A stretch of DNA of 64,000 nt from Thermococcus cleftensis (GCF_000265525.1 NC_018015.1:248001-312000), one strand, 5' to 3'. Counted from the first letter of the stretch, positions 11,615 through 21,434 are shown. A program made the numbers and translations. The notes: a model not told the origin generated them from the letters alone.

Positions 11615-12424
11615 ATGGTATCCCCTGTGGATTATGTTGCACCGCTGATTTCAGGAATCGTCATCGCTCTCACCTCTTGGCTACCTGTGGGGCTGGAAGG
11701 ACAGGTGATCGGCTCTATACTTGACTCAGTGACCCCGGACCATTCCAGCTACCTCGTCCCAGCGTACCTTGGTACCACCTTCGCAGTCTTCTTCTACTTT
11801 AGGGACTACATCGCCTTGGGTTCGGGCAACGCGCTCAGAAAGCGCTTCGATTCTGACATGCTGTACTTCGTCTACGCCTCCCTCTTCACACTCCTCATCG
11901 GTTACCCCCTCCTTCGGACCTTTTCCAATGAAATCAGCCCGGCCGGTTCGGATATGGTGAACGCGTTAGTGGGCCTTTTACTGGTTCTCCTTGGCCTCTT
12001 CACGGGAGAAAAGGTGCCATTTGAGAAGGTGGCGGGCATTATGAGGGAGCGTGAGGACGAAGCAACCCTTGTGGATTCGGTTTTATCGGGCGTAGCCCAG
12101 GGAGTTGCGGTTGTCGGTGGGCTTTCCAGGAGCGGTCTGGTGATGCTCGGCTTGGCGAGCACGGGTGTCAGCTTAAAGAAGGCCCTCGAGCTGAGCTTCC
12201 TCGTGGCCCCGGTTTACATCGTCCTCAAGCTCGCCTTTGTCGGGAACGGGGAACCGGGCCTTTCAGTGGCCTTTTTCTTCACGGCGTTCCTGTCAGCATT
12301 TGCAGTCAGCATAATCACTATGAAGCTTCTCATAAAGCTGGCCGAAGATACGGACAGACGGACGTTCCTGGTCCTGTTTGGGTTGATTGCCATAGCCGTC
12401 TATCTGATGGGGGTGATTGCGTGA
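11615..12424 (+). CDS. UppP/BacA-like polyprenyl diphosphate phosphatase
   Basis: This 269-residue integral membrane protein has about seven hydrophobic segments. It carries the UppP signature arginine motif GLSRSG at 169-174 and an N-terminal acidic/proline segment in the position of the first family motif. The family dephosphorylates undecaprenyl diphosphate; in archaea the lipid carrier would be a dolichol-like polyprenol. A GTG three codons upstream is also possible. No ribosome site is evident and a TATA-like element lies 25-35 nt upstream, so the message may be leaderless. Its stop overlaps the next start (GTGA), forming a three-gene operon. Confidence 0.8.
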   Translation: MVSPVDYVAPLISGIVIALTSWLPVGLEGQVIGSILDSVTPDHSSYLVPAYLGTTFAVFFYFRDYIALGSGNALRKRFDSDMLYFVYASLFTLLIGYPLLRTFSNEISPAGSDMVNALVGLLLVLLGLFTGEKVPFEKVAGIMREREDEATLVDSVLSGVAQGVAVVGGLSRSGLVMLGLASTGVSLKKALELSFLVAPVYIVLKLAFVGNGEPGLSVAFFFTAFLSAFAVSIITMKLLIKLAEDTDRRTFLVLFGLIAIAVYLMGVIA

Positions 12425-13680
12425 AGGGTGTAATCCTCGCTGCCGGAAAGGGTGAAAGGCTTCGTCCGCTTACCGACGACAGGCCTAAGGTCGTACTTAA
12501 GGTCGCCAACAGGCCGATAATCGAGTACGTTCTTGAAAACCTCGACCCCTTCGTGGACGAGTTCATAATCATTGTCCGCTATCAAAAGGAGAGGCTGATT
12601 AGGGTTATTGGCGACGAGTTCAACGGGAAACCAATAACCTACGTGGAGCAACTGCCCGGCGAGGGCACGGCGAAGGCCATCGAGTCCGCCAGGGAGCAGG
12701 TCGGCAACGAGGAGTTCATAGCGGCCAACGGCGACATATACTTTGAAATCGATGGTGTCAAGGAGCTGATAAGCGCCTTCAGGCGAGAGAAGGCGGACGC
12801 AGCGGTTCTTGTCAAGGAGTTCGACGACTTGAGCCACTTCGGCAGGATAGAGGTGGACGGCAACAGGGTGACGGCGGTCAGGGAAAAGCCCGGGAAGGTT
12901 TCTGGCTACGCTAACCTGGGTGTCTACATTTTCAAGCCGGAGGTGTTTGAGTTCATAGAAAGGACCCCCCTAAGCGCCAGGGGGGAGTACGAGATAACCG
13001 ACACCCTCAACCTCATGATCGAGGCCGGGAGAAAGGTAACCTACGCCGTCTACCCCGGCTACTGGAACGACGTCGGCAGGCCGTGGAACCTGCTCGAGCT
13101 CAACGAGTACCTCCTGAAGAACAAGCTGAGGCACGAGATAAGGGGCATCGTGGAGGAGGGGGCAACGATAGTGCCCCCCGTTGAGATAGGAGAGGGTACG
13201 GTGGTGAGGAGTGGGGCCTACATAGTCGGACCGGTGAAGATTGGAAAGAACTCGAGAATCGGCCCGAACTGCTTCATAAGGCCCCACACGAGCATAGGCG
13301 ACAACTGCCACGTCGGCAACGCCGTGGAGATTAAGAACTCCATCATAATGGACAACAGCAACGCACCCCACCTCAACTACGTCGGCGATTCAATAATCGG
13401 CGAGAACACCAACCTGGGGGCTGGAACCATCACCGCCAACCTGAGGCACGACAGGGGCAACGTAAAGGTCGAAATCAAGGGTAAGCTTGAGGACAGCGGC
13501 AGGCACAAGCTCGGTGCGATAATAGGGCACAACGTGAAGGTTGGTATCAACGTCAGCATATACCCTGGCAGGAAGATAGGGAGCGGATCGTTCATAGGGC
13601 CGGGAGTCGTGGTGGACGTGAACGTCCCGCCACGCAGCCTGGTGGTTGTCAAGCAGGATAAGGAGGTACGAAAGCTTTGA
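12421..13680 (+). CDS. Bifunctional sugar-1-phosphate nucleotidylyltransferase / acyltransferase (GlmU-like)
   Basis: The 419-residue product starts at a GTG overlapping the previous stop by 4 nt. The N-terminal domain has the pyrophosphorylase signature LAAGKGERLRPLTDDRPK at residues 6-23. From about residue 235 a left-handed beta-helix of hexapeptide repeats begins (IGEGTVVRSGAYIVGPVKIG) and continues to the end, with His and Asn positions (PHLNYVGD) as in GlmU acetyltransferases. In archaea this family makes UDP-GlcNAc or dTDP-sugars. The exact sugar is uncertain. Its place beside a polyprenyl phosphatase supports a role in glycan precursor supply. Confidence 0.9.
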   Translation: MKGVILAAGKGERLRPLTDDRPKVVLKVANRPIIEYVLENLDPFVDEFIIIVRYQKERLIRVIGDEFNGKPITYVEQLPGEGTAKAIESAREQVGNEEFIAANGDIYFEIDGVKELISAFRREKADAAVLVKEFDDLSHFGRIEVDGNRVTAVREKPGKVSGYANLGVYIFKPEVFEFIERTPLSARGEYEITDTLNLMIEAGRKVTYAVYPGYWNDVGRPWNLLELNEYLLKNKLRHEIRGIVEEGATIVPPVEIGEGTVVRSGAYIVGPVKIGKNSRIGPNCFIRPHTSIGDNCHVGNAVEIKNSIIMDNSNAPHLNYVGDSIIGENTNLGAGTITANLRHDRGNVKVEIKGKLEDSGRHKLGAIIGHNVKVGINVSIYPGRKIGSGSFIGPGVVVDVNVPPRSLVVVKQDKEVRKL

Positions 13681-14783
13681 ACGTGGTCTACGCCATTAAC
13701 CTTGTTTCCCGGCTAATACTCTTGCTCGTAGCCGCATATAAATCAAAGAAGGAAAGCAGCGGGGGCTGGCTTATAATTACTGCATCATTCCTGCTGGCGG
13801 CGTTCAGCACAGAGGAGCTTCTCCTGAAGCCGTTAGGGTTGAATCTCCTCCAGCCAGCGGCGTTTGTACTGGATATGGTAAACACTTCCCTCCAGGGAGT
13901 CCTTCTCATATTGGCCGCCGCTCATCTGGCCCCAACTTCTCCGGAGAGGAGAATGAGGATCTCTGCGATCTCCCTGCTGGCGGGTATGGTTGCCTACCTG
14001 TGGATAGTAATTACCAACGCCAGTCCCATGGACGGCAGCTTTACCATTAAAACCCTTGGCCCCCTTATGATCTATGCAGTCGGCTATATCTACATGGGAT
14101 TAACACTTTACAGACACGTGGTGTCAAGGAGTTCCTGGCAGGTTCTTTTCCCCCTGGGAATGGTTCTCCTGGGACTCTTAAATGCCACCTATCCCGTTAC
14201 TGCCACGTGGGAGTGGTTTGTCCCGTACGGATTCCTCCTGGGAACCATCTTCAGGGGAATCATGGCAGTGGGGGCATTGAACTTTATTGTGTGGCCTAAA
14301 ATATCAATAAAGCCCGCGGGAAACGTTGAAATTCCAAGGGGAGTTTTTATGTATCCCTCAATAACAACGGCCTCTAGGGCCATTGGCAGGCTTGAGGAGA
14401 TCCCAGACCTAGTCCTTGTAACAAGGAGGGGTCTGGACTCTATTAAAACCACAGTCCACAGGGATTCACTTGTCTTCTGGATCACCCGAGTAACCGAAGG
14501 TGAACTGTCTCAGTCACCCATGGTTTATGCGATAGCGCCCACGAAGATAGGAATACTGACGGATCTCATAGCCGGTGCTCTCAACAGGGGATACCGGGTT
14601 GTGATGGTTGAGGCTGTGGAGTACCTTATAATCGAGAACGGCTTTGATAACGTCTTGAAGTTTCTCCTCAATTTGAAGGACCGGGTGATACTGAGTGGGG
14701 GAACAATGATCCTAGTGGTGGATCCAGGAGCGTTAGAAAGGCACCAGCTGAAAATTTTGGAAAGGGAATTCAATATGGGGTGA
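13677..14783 (+). CDS. Membrane protein with C-terminal DUF835 domain
   Basis: The 368-residue product starts at a TTG that overlaps the preceding stop (TTGA). Residues 1-210 contain about six to seven hydrophobic segments. The remainder is a soluble domain (VLVTRRGLDSIK, IGILTDLIAGALNRGYRVVM, VEYLIIENGF) matching DUF835, a P-loop-less RecA/KaiC-like domain common in Thermococcales. It probably senses or signals at the membrane, but no function is established. It is last in the uppP-nucleotidylyltransferase operon and ends three bases before the convergent CBS gene. Confidence 0.8.
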   Translation: MNVVYAINLVSRLILLLVAAYKSKKESSGGWLIITASFLLAAFSTEELLLKPLGLNLLQPAAFVLDMVNTSLQGVLLILAAAHLAPTSPERRMRISAISLLAGMVAYLWIVITNASPMDGSFTIKTLGPLMIYAVGYIYMGLTLYRHVVSRSSWQVLFPLGMVLLGLLNATYPVTATWEWFVPYGFLLGTIFRGIMAVGALNFIVWPKISIKPAGNVEIPRGVFMYPSITTASRAIGRLEEIPDLVLVTRRGLDSIKTTVHRDSLVFWITRVTEGELSQSPMVYAIAPTKIGILTDLIAGALNRGYRVVMVEAVEYLIIENGFDNVLKFLLNLKDRVILSGGTMILVVDPGALERHQLKILEREFNMG

Positions 14784-14785
14784 GT

Positions 14786-15961
14786 TCACCCCAGTCCCAG
14801 TTTTTCTATGAACCTCTTGTAGTAGCGGGTGTCCTTCTCCAGTTCAGCCTTCTGAAGGACCTGCCTCTCTATAGCCCTCAGGGCGTCGTGGACCGCCTGT
14901 ATGGCCCCCCAGGTCTCCCCGGTGGCCACGAATACACCCCTGTCCGTGACAACGCGCATCCTGGCCTGGTAGAGGTGCACGCCCCTGAACTTCTCGGGGA
15001 AGCGCCGTATGTGGAGGTAGATTATGCCCTCCTGGCCGAGAAGGTCCTCGTATCCATCTACGAAGCGCCTGACGTCCTCGATTATCCTCCCCCTCGTGAA
15101 GTCGCTGAGTATGGCCGCGTCGCCGCCGAGCTGCAGGTAGAAGCGGGCCTCCTTCTCGGTCATCTTCGAGATTGGCAGGAGCAGGTCCTTGACCGTGAGG
15201 ATCCCGACTACCTTGTTGTTCTCGTTTACCACCACGAGGCCGTCTATGTCGTTGTCCTTCATCGTCGCGACGGCTTCCCTGACGCTTGCGTCCGGCAGGA
15301 TCGTTATGACGCCCCTTATCATAACGTCCCTGAGGGGCATGCTGAAGGGCGGTATCTTCTCGCCCGCCACCTCACCGGCCTGGGCCCTGAAGCGGGGCTT
15401 GATGAAGCGGATTATCAGGTCGTGGAGCGTGACGAGACCCTCGAGCTTGCCCTCCTCGTTCACTATGGGTATCCTCGATATCGCGTGGTCGCGCATCGTT
15501 GCCAGGGCCTTCGCGACGGTGTCCCCGGGCTTTAGCGTTATGACGTCCTTGGTCATGAACTCCTCGACTTTCTTCTTCCCGAACTCCCCCTCGGCGACCC
15601 TCTCCAGGAGGGCCACGTCGTTTATGACACCGATGATTTCAGCCTTGCTCTCCCCGACGGGGAGGGAGCGGAGATCAACCTCCATCATAAGCTTGGCAGC
15701 CTTGCTAAGGTCCTCGTTAGGCTTGATAACGGGTGCGGGCTTGTAAACGTCCTTAACCTTGGCCTTGGTAGGATCCCACTTGAGGTGGGAGCGTATTATA
15801 AGGTCCTGGGTCAGGACTCCCTTGTACAGGTTCCCATCGAAGACCAGAATTAGGTCAGGGTCCTCCTTCTCGAAGATGCCGATGGCCTCAGAAAGGGGGG
15901 CGTCGATGTCGATTTTCTGGAACCTGTCGGTCATAACTTCCTGCACAAGAATACCGACCAT
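14786..15961 (-). CDS. Four-CBS-domain protein
   Basis: The 391-residue soluble protein is built from four CBS motifs, beginning near residues 6, 69, 136 and 201 (VQEVMTDRF, VKDVYKPAP, VEEFMTKDVITLKPGD, LRDVMIRGVITILPD), i.e. two Bateman modules. A C-terminal domain of about 130 residues follows that I do not recognise (FYLQLGGDAAILSDFTRG onwards). CBS pairs usually bind adenosyl ligands and regulate a partner. The partner is not evident here. The start overlaps nothing; AGGTGAC lies upstream. Confidence 0.9.
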   Translation of the reverse strand: MVGILVQEVMTDRFQKIDIDAPLSEAIGIFEKEDPDLILVFDGNLYKGVLTQDLIIRSHLKWDPTKAKVKDVYKPAPVIKPNEDLSKAAKLMMEVDLRSLPVGESKAEIIGVINDVALLERVAEGEFGKKKVEEFMTKDVITLKPGDTVAKALATMRDHAISRIPIVNEEGKLEGLVTLHDLIIRFIKPRFRAQAGEVAGEKIPPFSMPLRDVMIRGVITILPDASVREAVATMKDNDIDGLVVVNENNKVVGILTVKDLLLPISKMTEKEARFYLQLGGDAAILSDFTRGRIIEDVRRFVDGYEDLLGQEGIIYLHIRRFPEKFRGVHLYQARMRVVTDRGVFVATGETWGAIQAVHDALRAIERQVLQKAELEKDTRYYKRFIEKLGLG

Positions 15962-16060
15962 GCTGTCACCTCCTTCAATTTTAATAGGGCACCCATCAAT
16001 TTAAACCTTTTCAACCCAGGAAGTTTTAGTAACCTTGGCTTAATAAATTTTTCGCGGAAA

Positions 16061-16070
16061 GATTTATAAA
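16061..16070 (+). promoter_or_regulatory. TATA box for tRNA-Ser
   Basis: The sequence gatttataaa, with a purine-rich gcggaaa BRE-like stretch before it, is 25 nt upstream of the tRNA 5' end, the expected archaeal spacing. Confidence 0.7.
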
Positions 16071-16094
16071 ACCGGTGCGCGAACCAAAGACCGC

Positions 16095-16180
16095 GCCGGG
16101 GTAGCCTAGCCTGGGAAGGCGCGGGACTCGAGATCCCGTGCGCTCTGCGCACCAGGGTTCAAATCCCTGCCCCGGCGCCA
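16095..16180 (+). tRNA. tRNA-Ser (anticodon CGA)
   Basis: The acceptor stem pairs GCCGGGG (16095-16101) with CCCCGGC (16170-16176). G is the discriminator and CCA is encoded (16178-16180). The anticodon stem is CGGGA/TCCCG with loop CTCGAGA, giving anticodon CGA at 16129-16131. The T arm is CAGGG/CCCTG with loop TTCAAAT. A long variable arm (tgcgc..gcgca) marks a class II tRNA, agreeing with serine. No intron is present. Confidence 0.95.
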
Positions 16181-16301
16181 TTCAAACTGCCGAGCCCGCG
16201 AGGGGTTCCTACCCTTCCCCACCCTCTCCAAAACTCCACGTAGAAGCGCGGGACTTGAGATACGGTACCATTTTCTGAGGCTGATAAAAGAGAAAGAGAG
16301 A

Positions 16302-17192
<891 letters not shown>

Positions 17193-17284
17193 TTACCACC
17201 ATAACTGGCGGAGCAAACCGGCCCTTAAACCTTTCCACGGGAAAACCTTTTATTTGGTGCAGACCCTAAGCTTACGGTGGGCCT

Positions 17285-18766
17285 ATGCTAGAGCTAGGCA
17301 AGCACATCAATATCTCCGACGATCTCTTCGTGGTCAAGAACCTCATAGGGTCAATTCTCCAGGGCGTTGGCATCGCCTACCTTCTTCCCGTGCTCATAGC
17401 CTGGTTTTATCCCGAAGAGGTAAAGTACGTGGTCTACTTCGCGATCCCTGGAACCTTCAGCGTTCTCCTCGGCGCCTGGCTGGCGAGACACATTGGTAAA
17501 ATCGAGGACGTTAACCTGAGGCAGGCCATGGTATCGGCTGCCTTTACTTGGCTTTTCGCCTCTGCCATAAGCGTCGTCCCCTTCATGTTCATAGCCGACA
17601 TGTCTTTCATTGACTCGTACTTCGAGAGCATGAGTGCATGGACTGGAACAGGCCTCACCATGATGACGAACCTCGAGAGCTACCCCCACATACTCCTCTT
17701 CTGGCGCGCCTGGATGCAGTGGCTGGGTGGAATAGGCATCGTCCTGGTCGCTCTCACGGTTCTCATTCGCCCCGGAGTCGCGGCGGCAAGGCTCTACCGG
17801 GCGGAGGCCAGGAGCGAGAGGATAGTGCCCAACCTCGTCAATACCTCCAAAGTCATTTTTAAGATATACCTTGGTCTTACCCTGGTGGGCGTTTACCTCT
17901 ACTACATCAACGGAATGCCCCTCTTCGATGCTCTGACCCACGCGATGACCGGCCTCGGAACCGGCGGTATGAGCACCCACGACCTCAGCATAGGCTACTT
18001 CAACAGCACGGCCATCGAGGCAGTGACTATATTCCTGATGATACTGGGCGCGGTGAACTTTACAGTGCACTACAAGATGTTCGTGAGCAGGCATCTGAAG
18101 CCCTTCTTCGAGGACATTCAGGTCAGGTACATGTTCCTCTTCCTCGTTCCCGCGGTCGCGATAACGGCCTACAGCCTCTATCAGGTGGGGGATACCCTCG
18201 GAGACTCCCTCCGCCAGTCGGTCTTCCACTCCGTCTCGGCGATAACCTGTACCGGTTTTGGCATAGCGGACCTCAGCAAGTATCCAGAGCTGGGCAAGCT
18301 GATAATAGGAATACTCATGGTCATAGGTGGCGGTGCGGGAAGTACGGCCGGTGGTATAAAGCTCATTCGCGTCACCCTGATGTACGAGAGCCTAAAGTGG
18401 ACCCTTCAGCAGGCCATACTGCCGAGGGGGGCGGTCATAAGGAGGAAGGTCGGCAGCTACGTCTTCACCGAGGAGGACGTTCAGGAGGTAATGAGCTTCA
18501 CCATGACATACATAGCCTTCCTTCTCGTGGGAACCGTGTACACGATGATAAGAATGGGCACCAGCTTCGTGGATTCCTTCTTTGAGGTTGCATCGGCCCA
18601 GGGCAACGTGGGCCTGAGCGTAGGCATAACCTCCGCCAGCATGCCGGTGGACATGAAGATCCTCCTCATACTCCACATGTGGATAGGCAGGCTTGAGATA
18701 TTCTCCACTCTGGTCTTCATAATAAGCGCCTTCTTCCTCGTCCCAAGGGTGGTGAAGAGGAAATGA
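17285..18766 (+). CDS. trkH: TrkH/KtrB-type potassium transporter subunit
   Basis: This 493-residue membrane protein has four repeated M1-P-M2 units. The selectivity-filter regions are recognisable: SAWTGTGLTMM near 118, AMTGLGTGGMSTHD near 220, SAITCTGFGIAD near 320 and ASAQGNVGLSVG near 440. It imports K+ (or Na+) and normally needs a cytosolic NAD/ATP-binding TrkA/KtrA ring. None is encoded nearby. Instead its ATG-overlapping downstream partner is an ABC ATPase. GGTGGG precedes the ATG. Confidence 0.93.
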   Translation: MLELGKHINISDDLFVVKNLIGSILQGVGIAYLLPVLIAWFYPEEVKYVVYFAIPGTFSVLLGAWLARHIGKIEDVNLRQAMVSAAFTWLFASAISVVPFMFIADMSFIDSYFESMSAWTGTGLTMMTNLESYPHILLFWRAWMQWLGGIGIVLVALTVLIRPGVAAARLYRAEARSERIVPNLVNTSKVIFKIYLGLTLVGVYLYYINGMPLFDALTHAMTGLGTGGMSTHDLSIGYFNSTAIEAVTIFLMILGAVNFTVHYKMFVSRHLKPFFEDIQVRYMFLFLVPAVAITAYSLYQVGDTLGDSLRQSVFHSVSAITCTGFGIADLSKYPELGKLIIGILMVIGGGAGSTAGGIKLIRVTLMYESLKWTLQQAILPRGAVIRRKVGSYVFTEEDVQEVMSFTMTYIAFLLVGTVYTMIRMGTSFVDSFFEVASAQGNVGLSVGITSASMPVDMKILLILHMWIGRLEIFSTLVFIISAFFLVPRVVKRK

Positions 18767-19623
18767 AGGTAATCAGCGTCGAAGGGCTGAGCTTCAGGTA
18801 TAGGAGGGCCAAAGATTACTCCCTCAGGGACGTCAGCTTTGAGGTCAAAAAGGGCGAGATGCTCGGCATAATCGGCCCGAGCGGGAGCGGCAAGTCCACC
18901 CTCTGCCTCACCCTCAACGGGATAATCCCCAACTCCATAAAGGGCGACTTCGAGGGGGACGTTATAATCCGCGACCCCCGGACGGGGGAGGAGCACAGCA
19001 CGAGGGAGACGCCCGTGCCCCATCTCTCCACCGTCGTCGGTCTCGTCCTTCAGAACCCGGAGAGCCAGCTCTTCAACATGACGGTTGAGGAAGAGATAGC
19101 CTTCGGCCTCGAGAACCTAGGCCTCGACAGGAACGAGATACTGAGGCGCCTCCGCTGGGTTCTTGAGGTTACTGGTCTCAAGGGACTTGAGAAGGAGTTT
19201 CCCCCAAACCTGAGCGGGGGGCAGCAGCAGAGGCTGGCGATAGCGGCTGTCCTGGCCATGGAGCCGTCAATAATAGTCCTGGACGAGCCGACGAGCCAGC
19301 TCGACCCCGTGGGTAAGAAAGAAGTCCTTGGCTTGATTTCGCTCCTCAACAGGGAGCACGGCATAACGGTGGTTCTCGTCGAGCACCACACCGACTACGT
19401 CCTCCGCTACGCCGACAGGGTGCTGGTGATGGACGGGGGAAGGATAATCCTTGAGGGTCGTCCTGAGGAGATTGCCGAGGAGGCTGAAACTCTGAAGGGG
19501 CTTGGCGTCAAGCTTCCAGCCTCACTTGAGGTCTCCCACGAGCTCAGAAAAAGGGGCCTCCTCGATAGGCCCGCACTCACTCCTGAGGAGCTTCTCTCCA
19601 GGCTAGCACGTCCCTCACGCTGA
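18763..19623 (+). CDS. ECF/cobalt-type ABC transporter ATPase
   Basis: This 286-residue ATPase has Walker A GPSGSGKST (38-46), Q-loop LQNPESQLFNMTVEEE as in EcfA/CbiO proteins, signature LSGGQQQ (150-156) and Walker B IIVLDEPTSQLD. The ECF family energises vitamin or metal uptake with an EcfT membrane protein and an S-component; neither is adjacent. The ATG overlaps the trkH stop by 4 nt. Its 3' end overlaps the convergent gene by 47 bases. The substrate is unknown. Confidence 0.9.
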   Translation: MKVISVEGLSFRYRRAKDYSLRDVSFEVKKGEMLGIIGPSGSGKSTLCLTLNGIIPNSIKGDFEGDVIIRDPRTGEEHSTRETPVPHLSTVVGLVLQNPESQLFNMTVEEEIAFGLENLGLDRNEILRRLRWVLEVTGLKGLEKEFPPNLSGGQQQRLAIAAVLAMEPSIIVLDEPTSQLDPVGKKEVLGLISLLNREHGITVVLVEHHTDYVLRYADRVLVMDGGRIILEGRPEEIAEEAETLKGLGVKLPASLEVSHELRKRGLLDRPALTPEELLSRLARPSR

Positions 19624-20404
19624 AGCCCTCCCCCAGGAGCTCGTGCTTCAGGCCGTAGAGCTTCAGGGACAGCTCAAACCTCGCATCTGGATCCTTGACC
19701 CTCGCGGCCTCTTTAAACGCCTCCTCTACTAGTTTCAGCGCTTTCTCCCGATCCCTCTCCCCCTCAATCGAGGCCATATAATAGAGAGCCATCGCCCTGT
19801 GGAAGGGGCTTGAGACGTGCTCGAGCAGCAGTCTGGCCCTCTTTTCGTCCCCGGCTCGATAAAACGTCTCGACCAGGTGAACCAGCACCACGTCGAGCTT
19901 TTCTGGGTTCCTGACCATCTTCATAGCATAGCCCGCTTTCGCCAGCAGACCCCGCCTTACGAGCTCCATTATGATATCCCTAAGCACACTGGCGTCGTTC
20001 TCGGCCAGGTTTATCGCGGTTTTAAGTGCTAAGTCCCCGTTGAGCTCGTCCCCAAGACGGTAGAAGAGAAGGGCGATTTCCGAGAGGAGAATCGCACGGT
20101 GCCGTTGGACGGAGAGTCCGTTCACGGCCGGGACGAGGTTTCTGACCATTTCCCTGAGTGCTTCGAGGTCAGTCTCCCTCAGCGCCTCGGTCTTTTCCGT
20201 CTCGTCGAGGGTCTCGACTATGGAGCGTACTATCATTCTGAGGGCGAGGAAAAGGTTTGGCTCCTTCTCTAGCTCCTTCGTCAGCTCTATTGCCTCGCCT
20301 ATACCGCCCTCCTTGAGGTACGCCTCTATCTCCTCGAGTACCTCAAGCTCCGAGCGCTTTTTCTCCCGGCTGCGGGATTTGAAGAACTCATCAAGCTTAC
20401 CCAT
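19577..20404 (-). CDS. Helical-repeat protein of unknown function
   Basis: The product is about 275 residues, all alpha, beginning MGKLDEFFKSRSREKKRS. It has recurring helix pairs of TPR-like spacing (LALRMIVRSIVETL, AILLSEIALLFYRLG, RALLEHV-type segments, AMALYYMASIEGERDREKAL). There is no signal peptide, membrane helix or catalytic motif. The GGAGGTG site supports the ATG at 20404 over a start 15 codons upstream. It is probably a scaffold or protein-binding protein. It is co-oriented with cyaB, which ends 2 nt upstream, and overlaps the ABC ATPase tail. Confidence 0.75.
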   Translation of the reverse strand: MGKLDEFFKSRSREKKRSELEVLEEIEAYLKEGGIGEAIELTKELEKEPNLFLALRMIVRSIVETLDETEKTEALRETDLEALREMVRNLVPAVNGLSVQRHRAILLSEIALLFYRLGDELNGDLALKTAINLAENDASVLRDIIMELVRRGLLAKAGYAMKMVRNPEKLDVVLVHLVETFYRAGDEKRARLLLEHVSSPFHRAMALYYMASIEGERDREKALKLVEEAFKEAARVKDPDARFELSLKLYGLKHELLGEGFSVRDVLAWREAPQE

Positions 20405-20405
20405 T

Positions 20406-20939
20406 TCACCTCCCTTCGAGCAGGAGTTCGAGGTACGAGCGCCTCTCAAAGCGCTTCACTCCAAGCTCGCGGAGTATCTCCTTCAGCCGCTCAACGGTCT
20501 CGACAACACTTTTCTCGTCCTCGGCGAGGGCCTCTATCTCCACGAACTTCCCCAGGCCCTCAACCTCGTCAAGGGCTATGACGATGCCCTTGTCCACGTA
20601 GTACTTCTCCCTGACCTTCTCGACGGTTAAAACCTCCCGAAAGCCCAGGCTGGTCAGTATCTCCGTGTGCTTGTCGGGATCGCTGATGGGTACCTCTATC
20701 TCCTTCCTGGTCTTCGAGTCTGGGTCTATCTTGGGTCCCTTGTAGGTTATGAAGGCCTCGAAGTGGCCGTTGAAGCGTCTGATCCTTATGCGGAGGGCCT
20801 CGTCTGTCTCGGAAAAGTCCCTGCAGGGGTGCTGGAAGTAGGTGTCCTCGTGGTATTCCCTCCTTATCATCTCGAAGCTTTCCCTGACCCTCTCGAAGAT
20901 TTCATCGTTGGCGTATCCTTTGACCTCTATCTCGATCAC
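20406..20939 (-). CDS. cyaB: CYTH-domain protein (class IV adenylate cyclase CyaB type)
   Basis: The 177-residue product opens with the CYTH signature EIEVK at residues 3-7, followed by the expected alternating acidic and basic strands (RIRIRRF, FITYKGPK, RKEIEV, VALDEVEGLGKFVEIE). This fold binds triphosphates with metal. Class IV cyclases make cAMP, while relatives are thiamine triphosphatases or polyphosphatases, so activity is not certain. GTG start with GGAGGTGAT four bases before it, placed inside the end of the preceding gene. Confidence 0.88.
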   Translation of the reverse strand: MIEIEVKGYANDEIFERVRESFEMIRREYHEDTYFQHPCRDFSETDEALRIRIRRFNGHFEAFITYKGPKIDPDSKTRKEIEVPISDPDKHTEILTSLGFREVLTVEKVREKYYVDKGIVIALDEVEGLGKFVEIEALAEDEKSVVETVERLKEILRELGVKRFERRSYLELLLEGR

Positions 20940-20943
20940 GCGA

Positions 20944-21330
20944 TCACCTCCCGTGGGAAAGGAACGCTAGAACTTCCTCGATGAACTCCAGGTACTCCCC
21001 CATATCCCTGAAGGCTATCTCGTCGTTTATCAGGTCGTAGTCGTACATCAGAACCTCCCTCAGCCTGACCAGGAATATCGCCTTCTCGGCGATGTGCTCG
21101 GGAAGTATCGACCTCTCTGCCAGGCCCCTCACGGCATCGTCGTAGGAAAGGGCCCTGATGCCCTGCTCCTCGGCCAGCTCGTAAAGCCCGACAAGAACGA
21201 GACCGGTGGCAAATTCGAGTCTCTTGTAAATCCCGTCCTTTGCCAACCCCATCGCCCGGAACTCCTCGAGGGTAGGGGGCAGGGACTTCCTTATCAGCTC
21301 CACGCTCTCCAAAACTTTCTCGCCGTCCAC
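20944..21330 (-). CDS. HepT-like (DUF86) protein lacking the catalytic histidine
   Basis: The 128-residue helical protein aligns with the HepT/DUF86 HEPN family at its second half: ILPEHIAEKAIFLVRLREVLMYDYDLINDE compares with family R-N-x-L-V-H-x-Y-x-x-I-D-D-E. The HEPN motif Rx4HxY reads R-EVLM-Y-D-Y here, with Tyr in place of His. Ribonuclease or AMPylation-target functions of true HepT need that region, so this copy may be inactive or repurposed. There is no MNT nucleotidyltransferase beside it; the neighbour is cyaB. The start is GTG. Confidence 0.7.
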   Translation of the reverse strand: MDGEKVLESVELIRKSLPPTLEEFRAMGLAKDGIYKRLEFATGLVLVGLYELAEEQGIRALSYDDAVRGLAERSILPEHIAEKAIFLVRLREVLMYDYDLINDEIAFRDMGEYLEFIEEVLAFLSHGR

Positions 21331-21434
21331 GCCTTACACCAGTATAATTTTGGGGGTTTGGAGTATAAACTTTTCCCGTGGTCTAACCTGCTCCCGTTCC
21401 GGAAGAAAAAGTGCAAGATGAGAGAAAAAGTAGC

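Noticed and set aside
14780-15535. 251-codon frame antisense to the CBS protein.
   Set aside because: It overlaps a clear four-CBS gene and shows no domain or start signal.
16181-16301. Second tRNA or RNA gene after tRNA-Ser.
   Set aside because: The bases include a cgcgggacttgagat stretch resembling part of the tRNA, but no cloverleaf can be formed.
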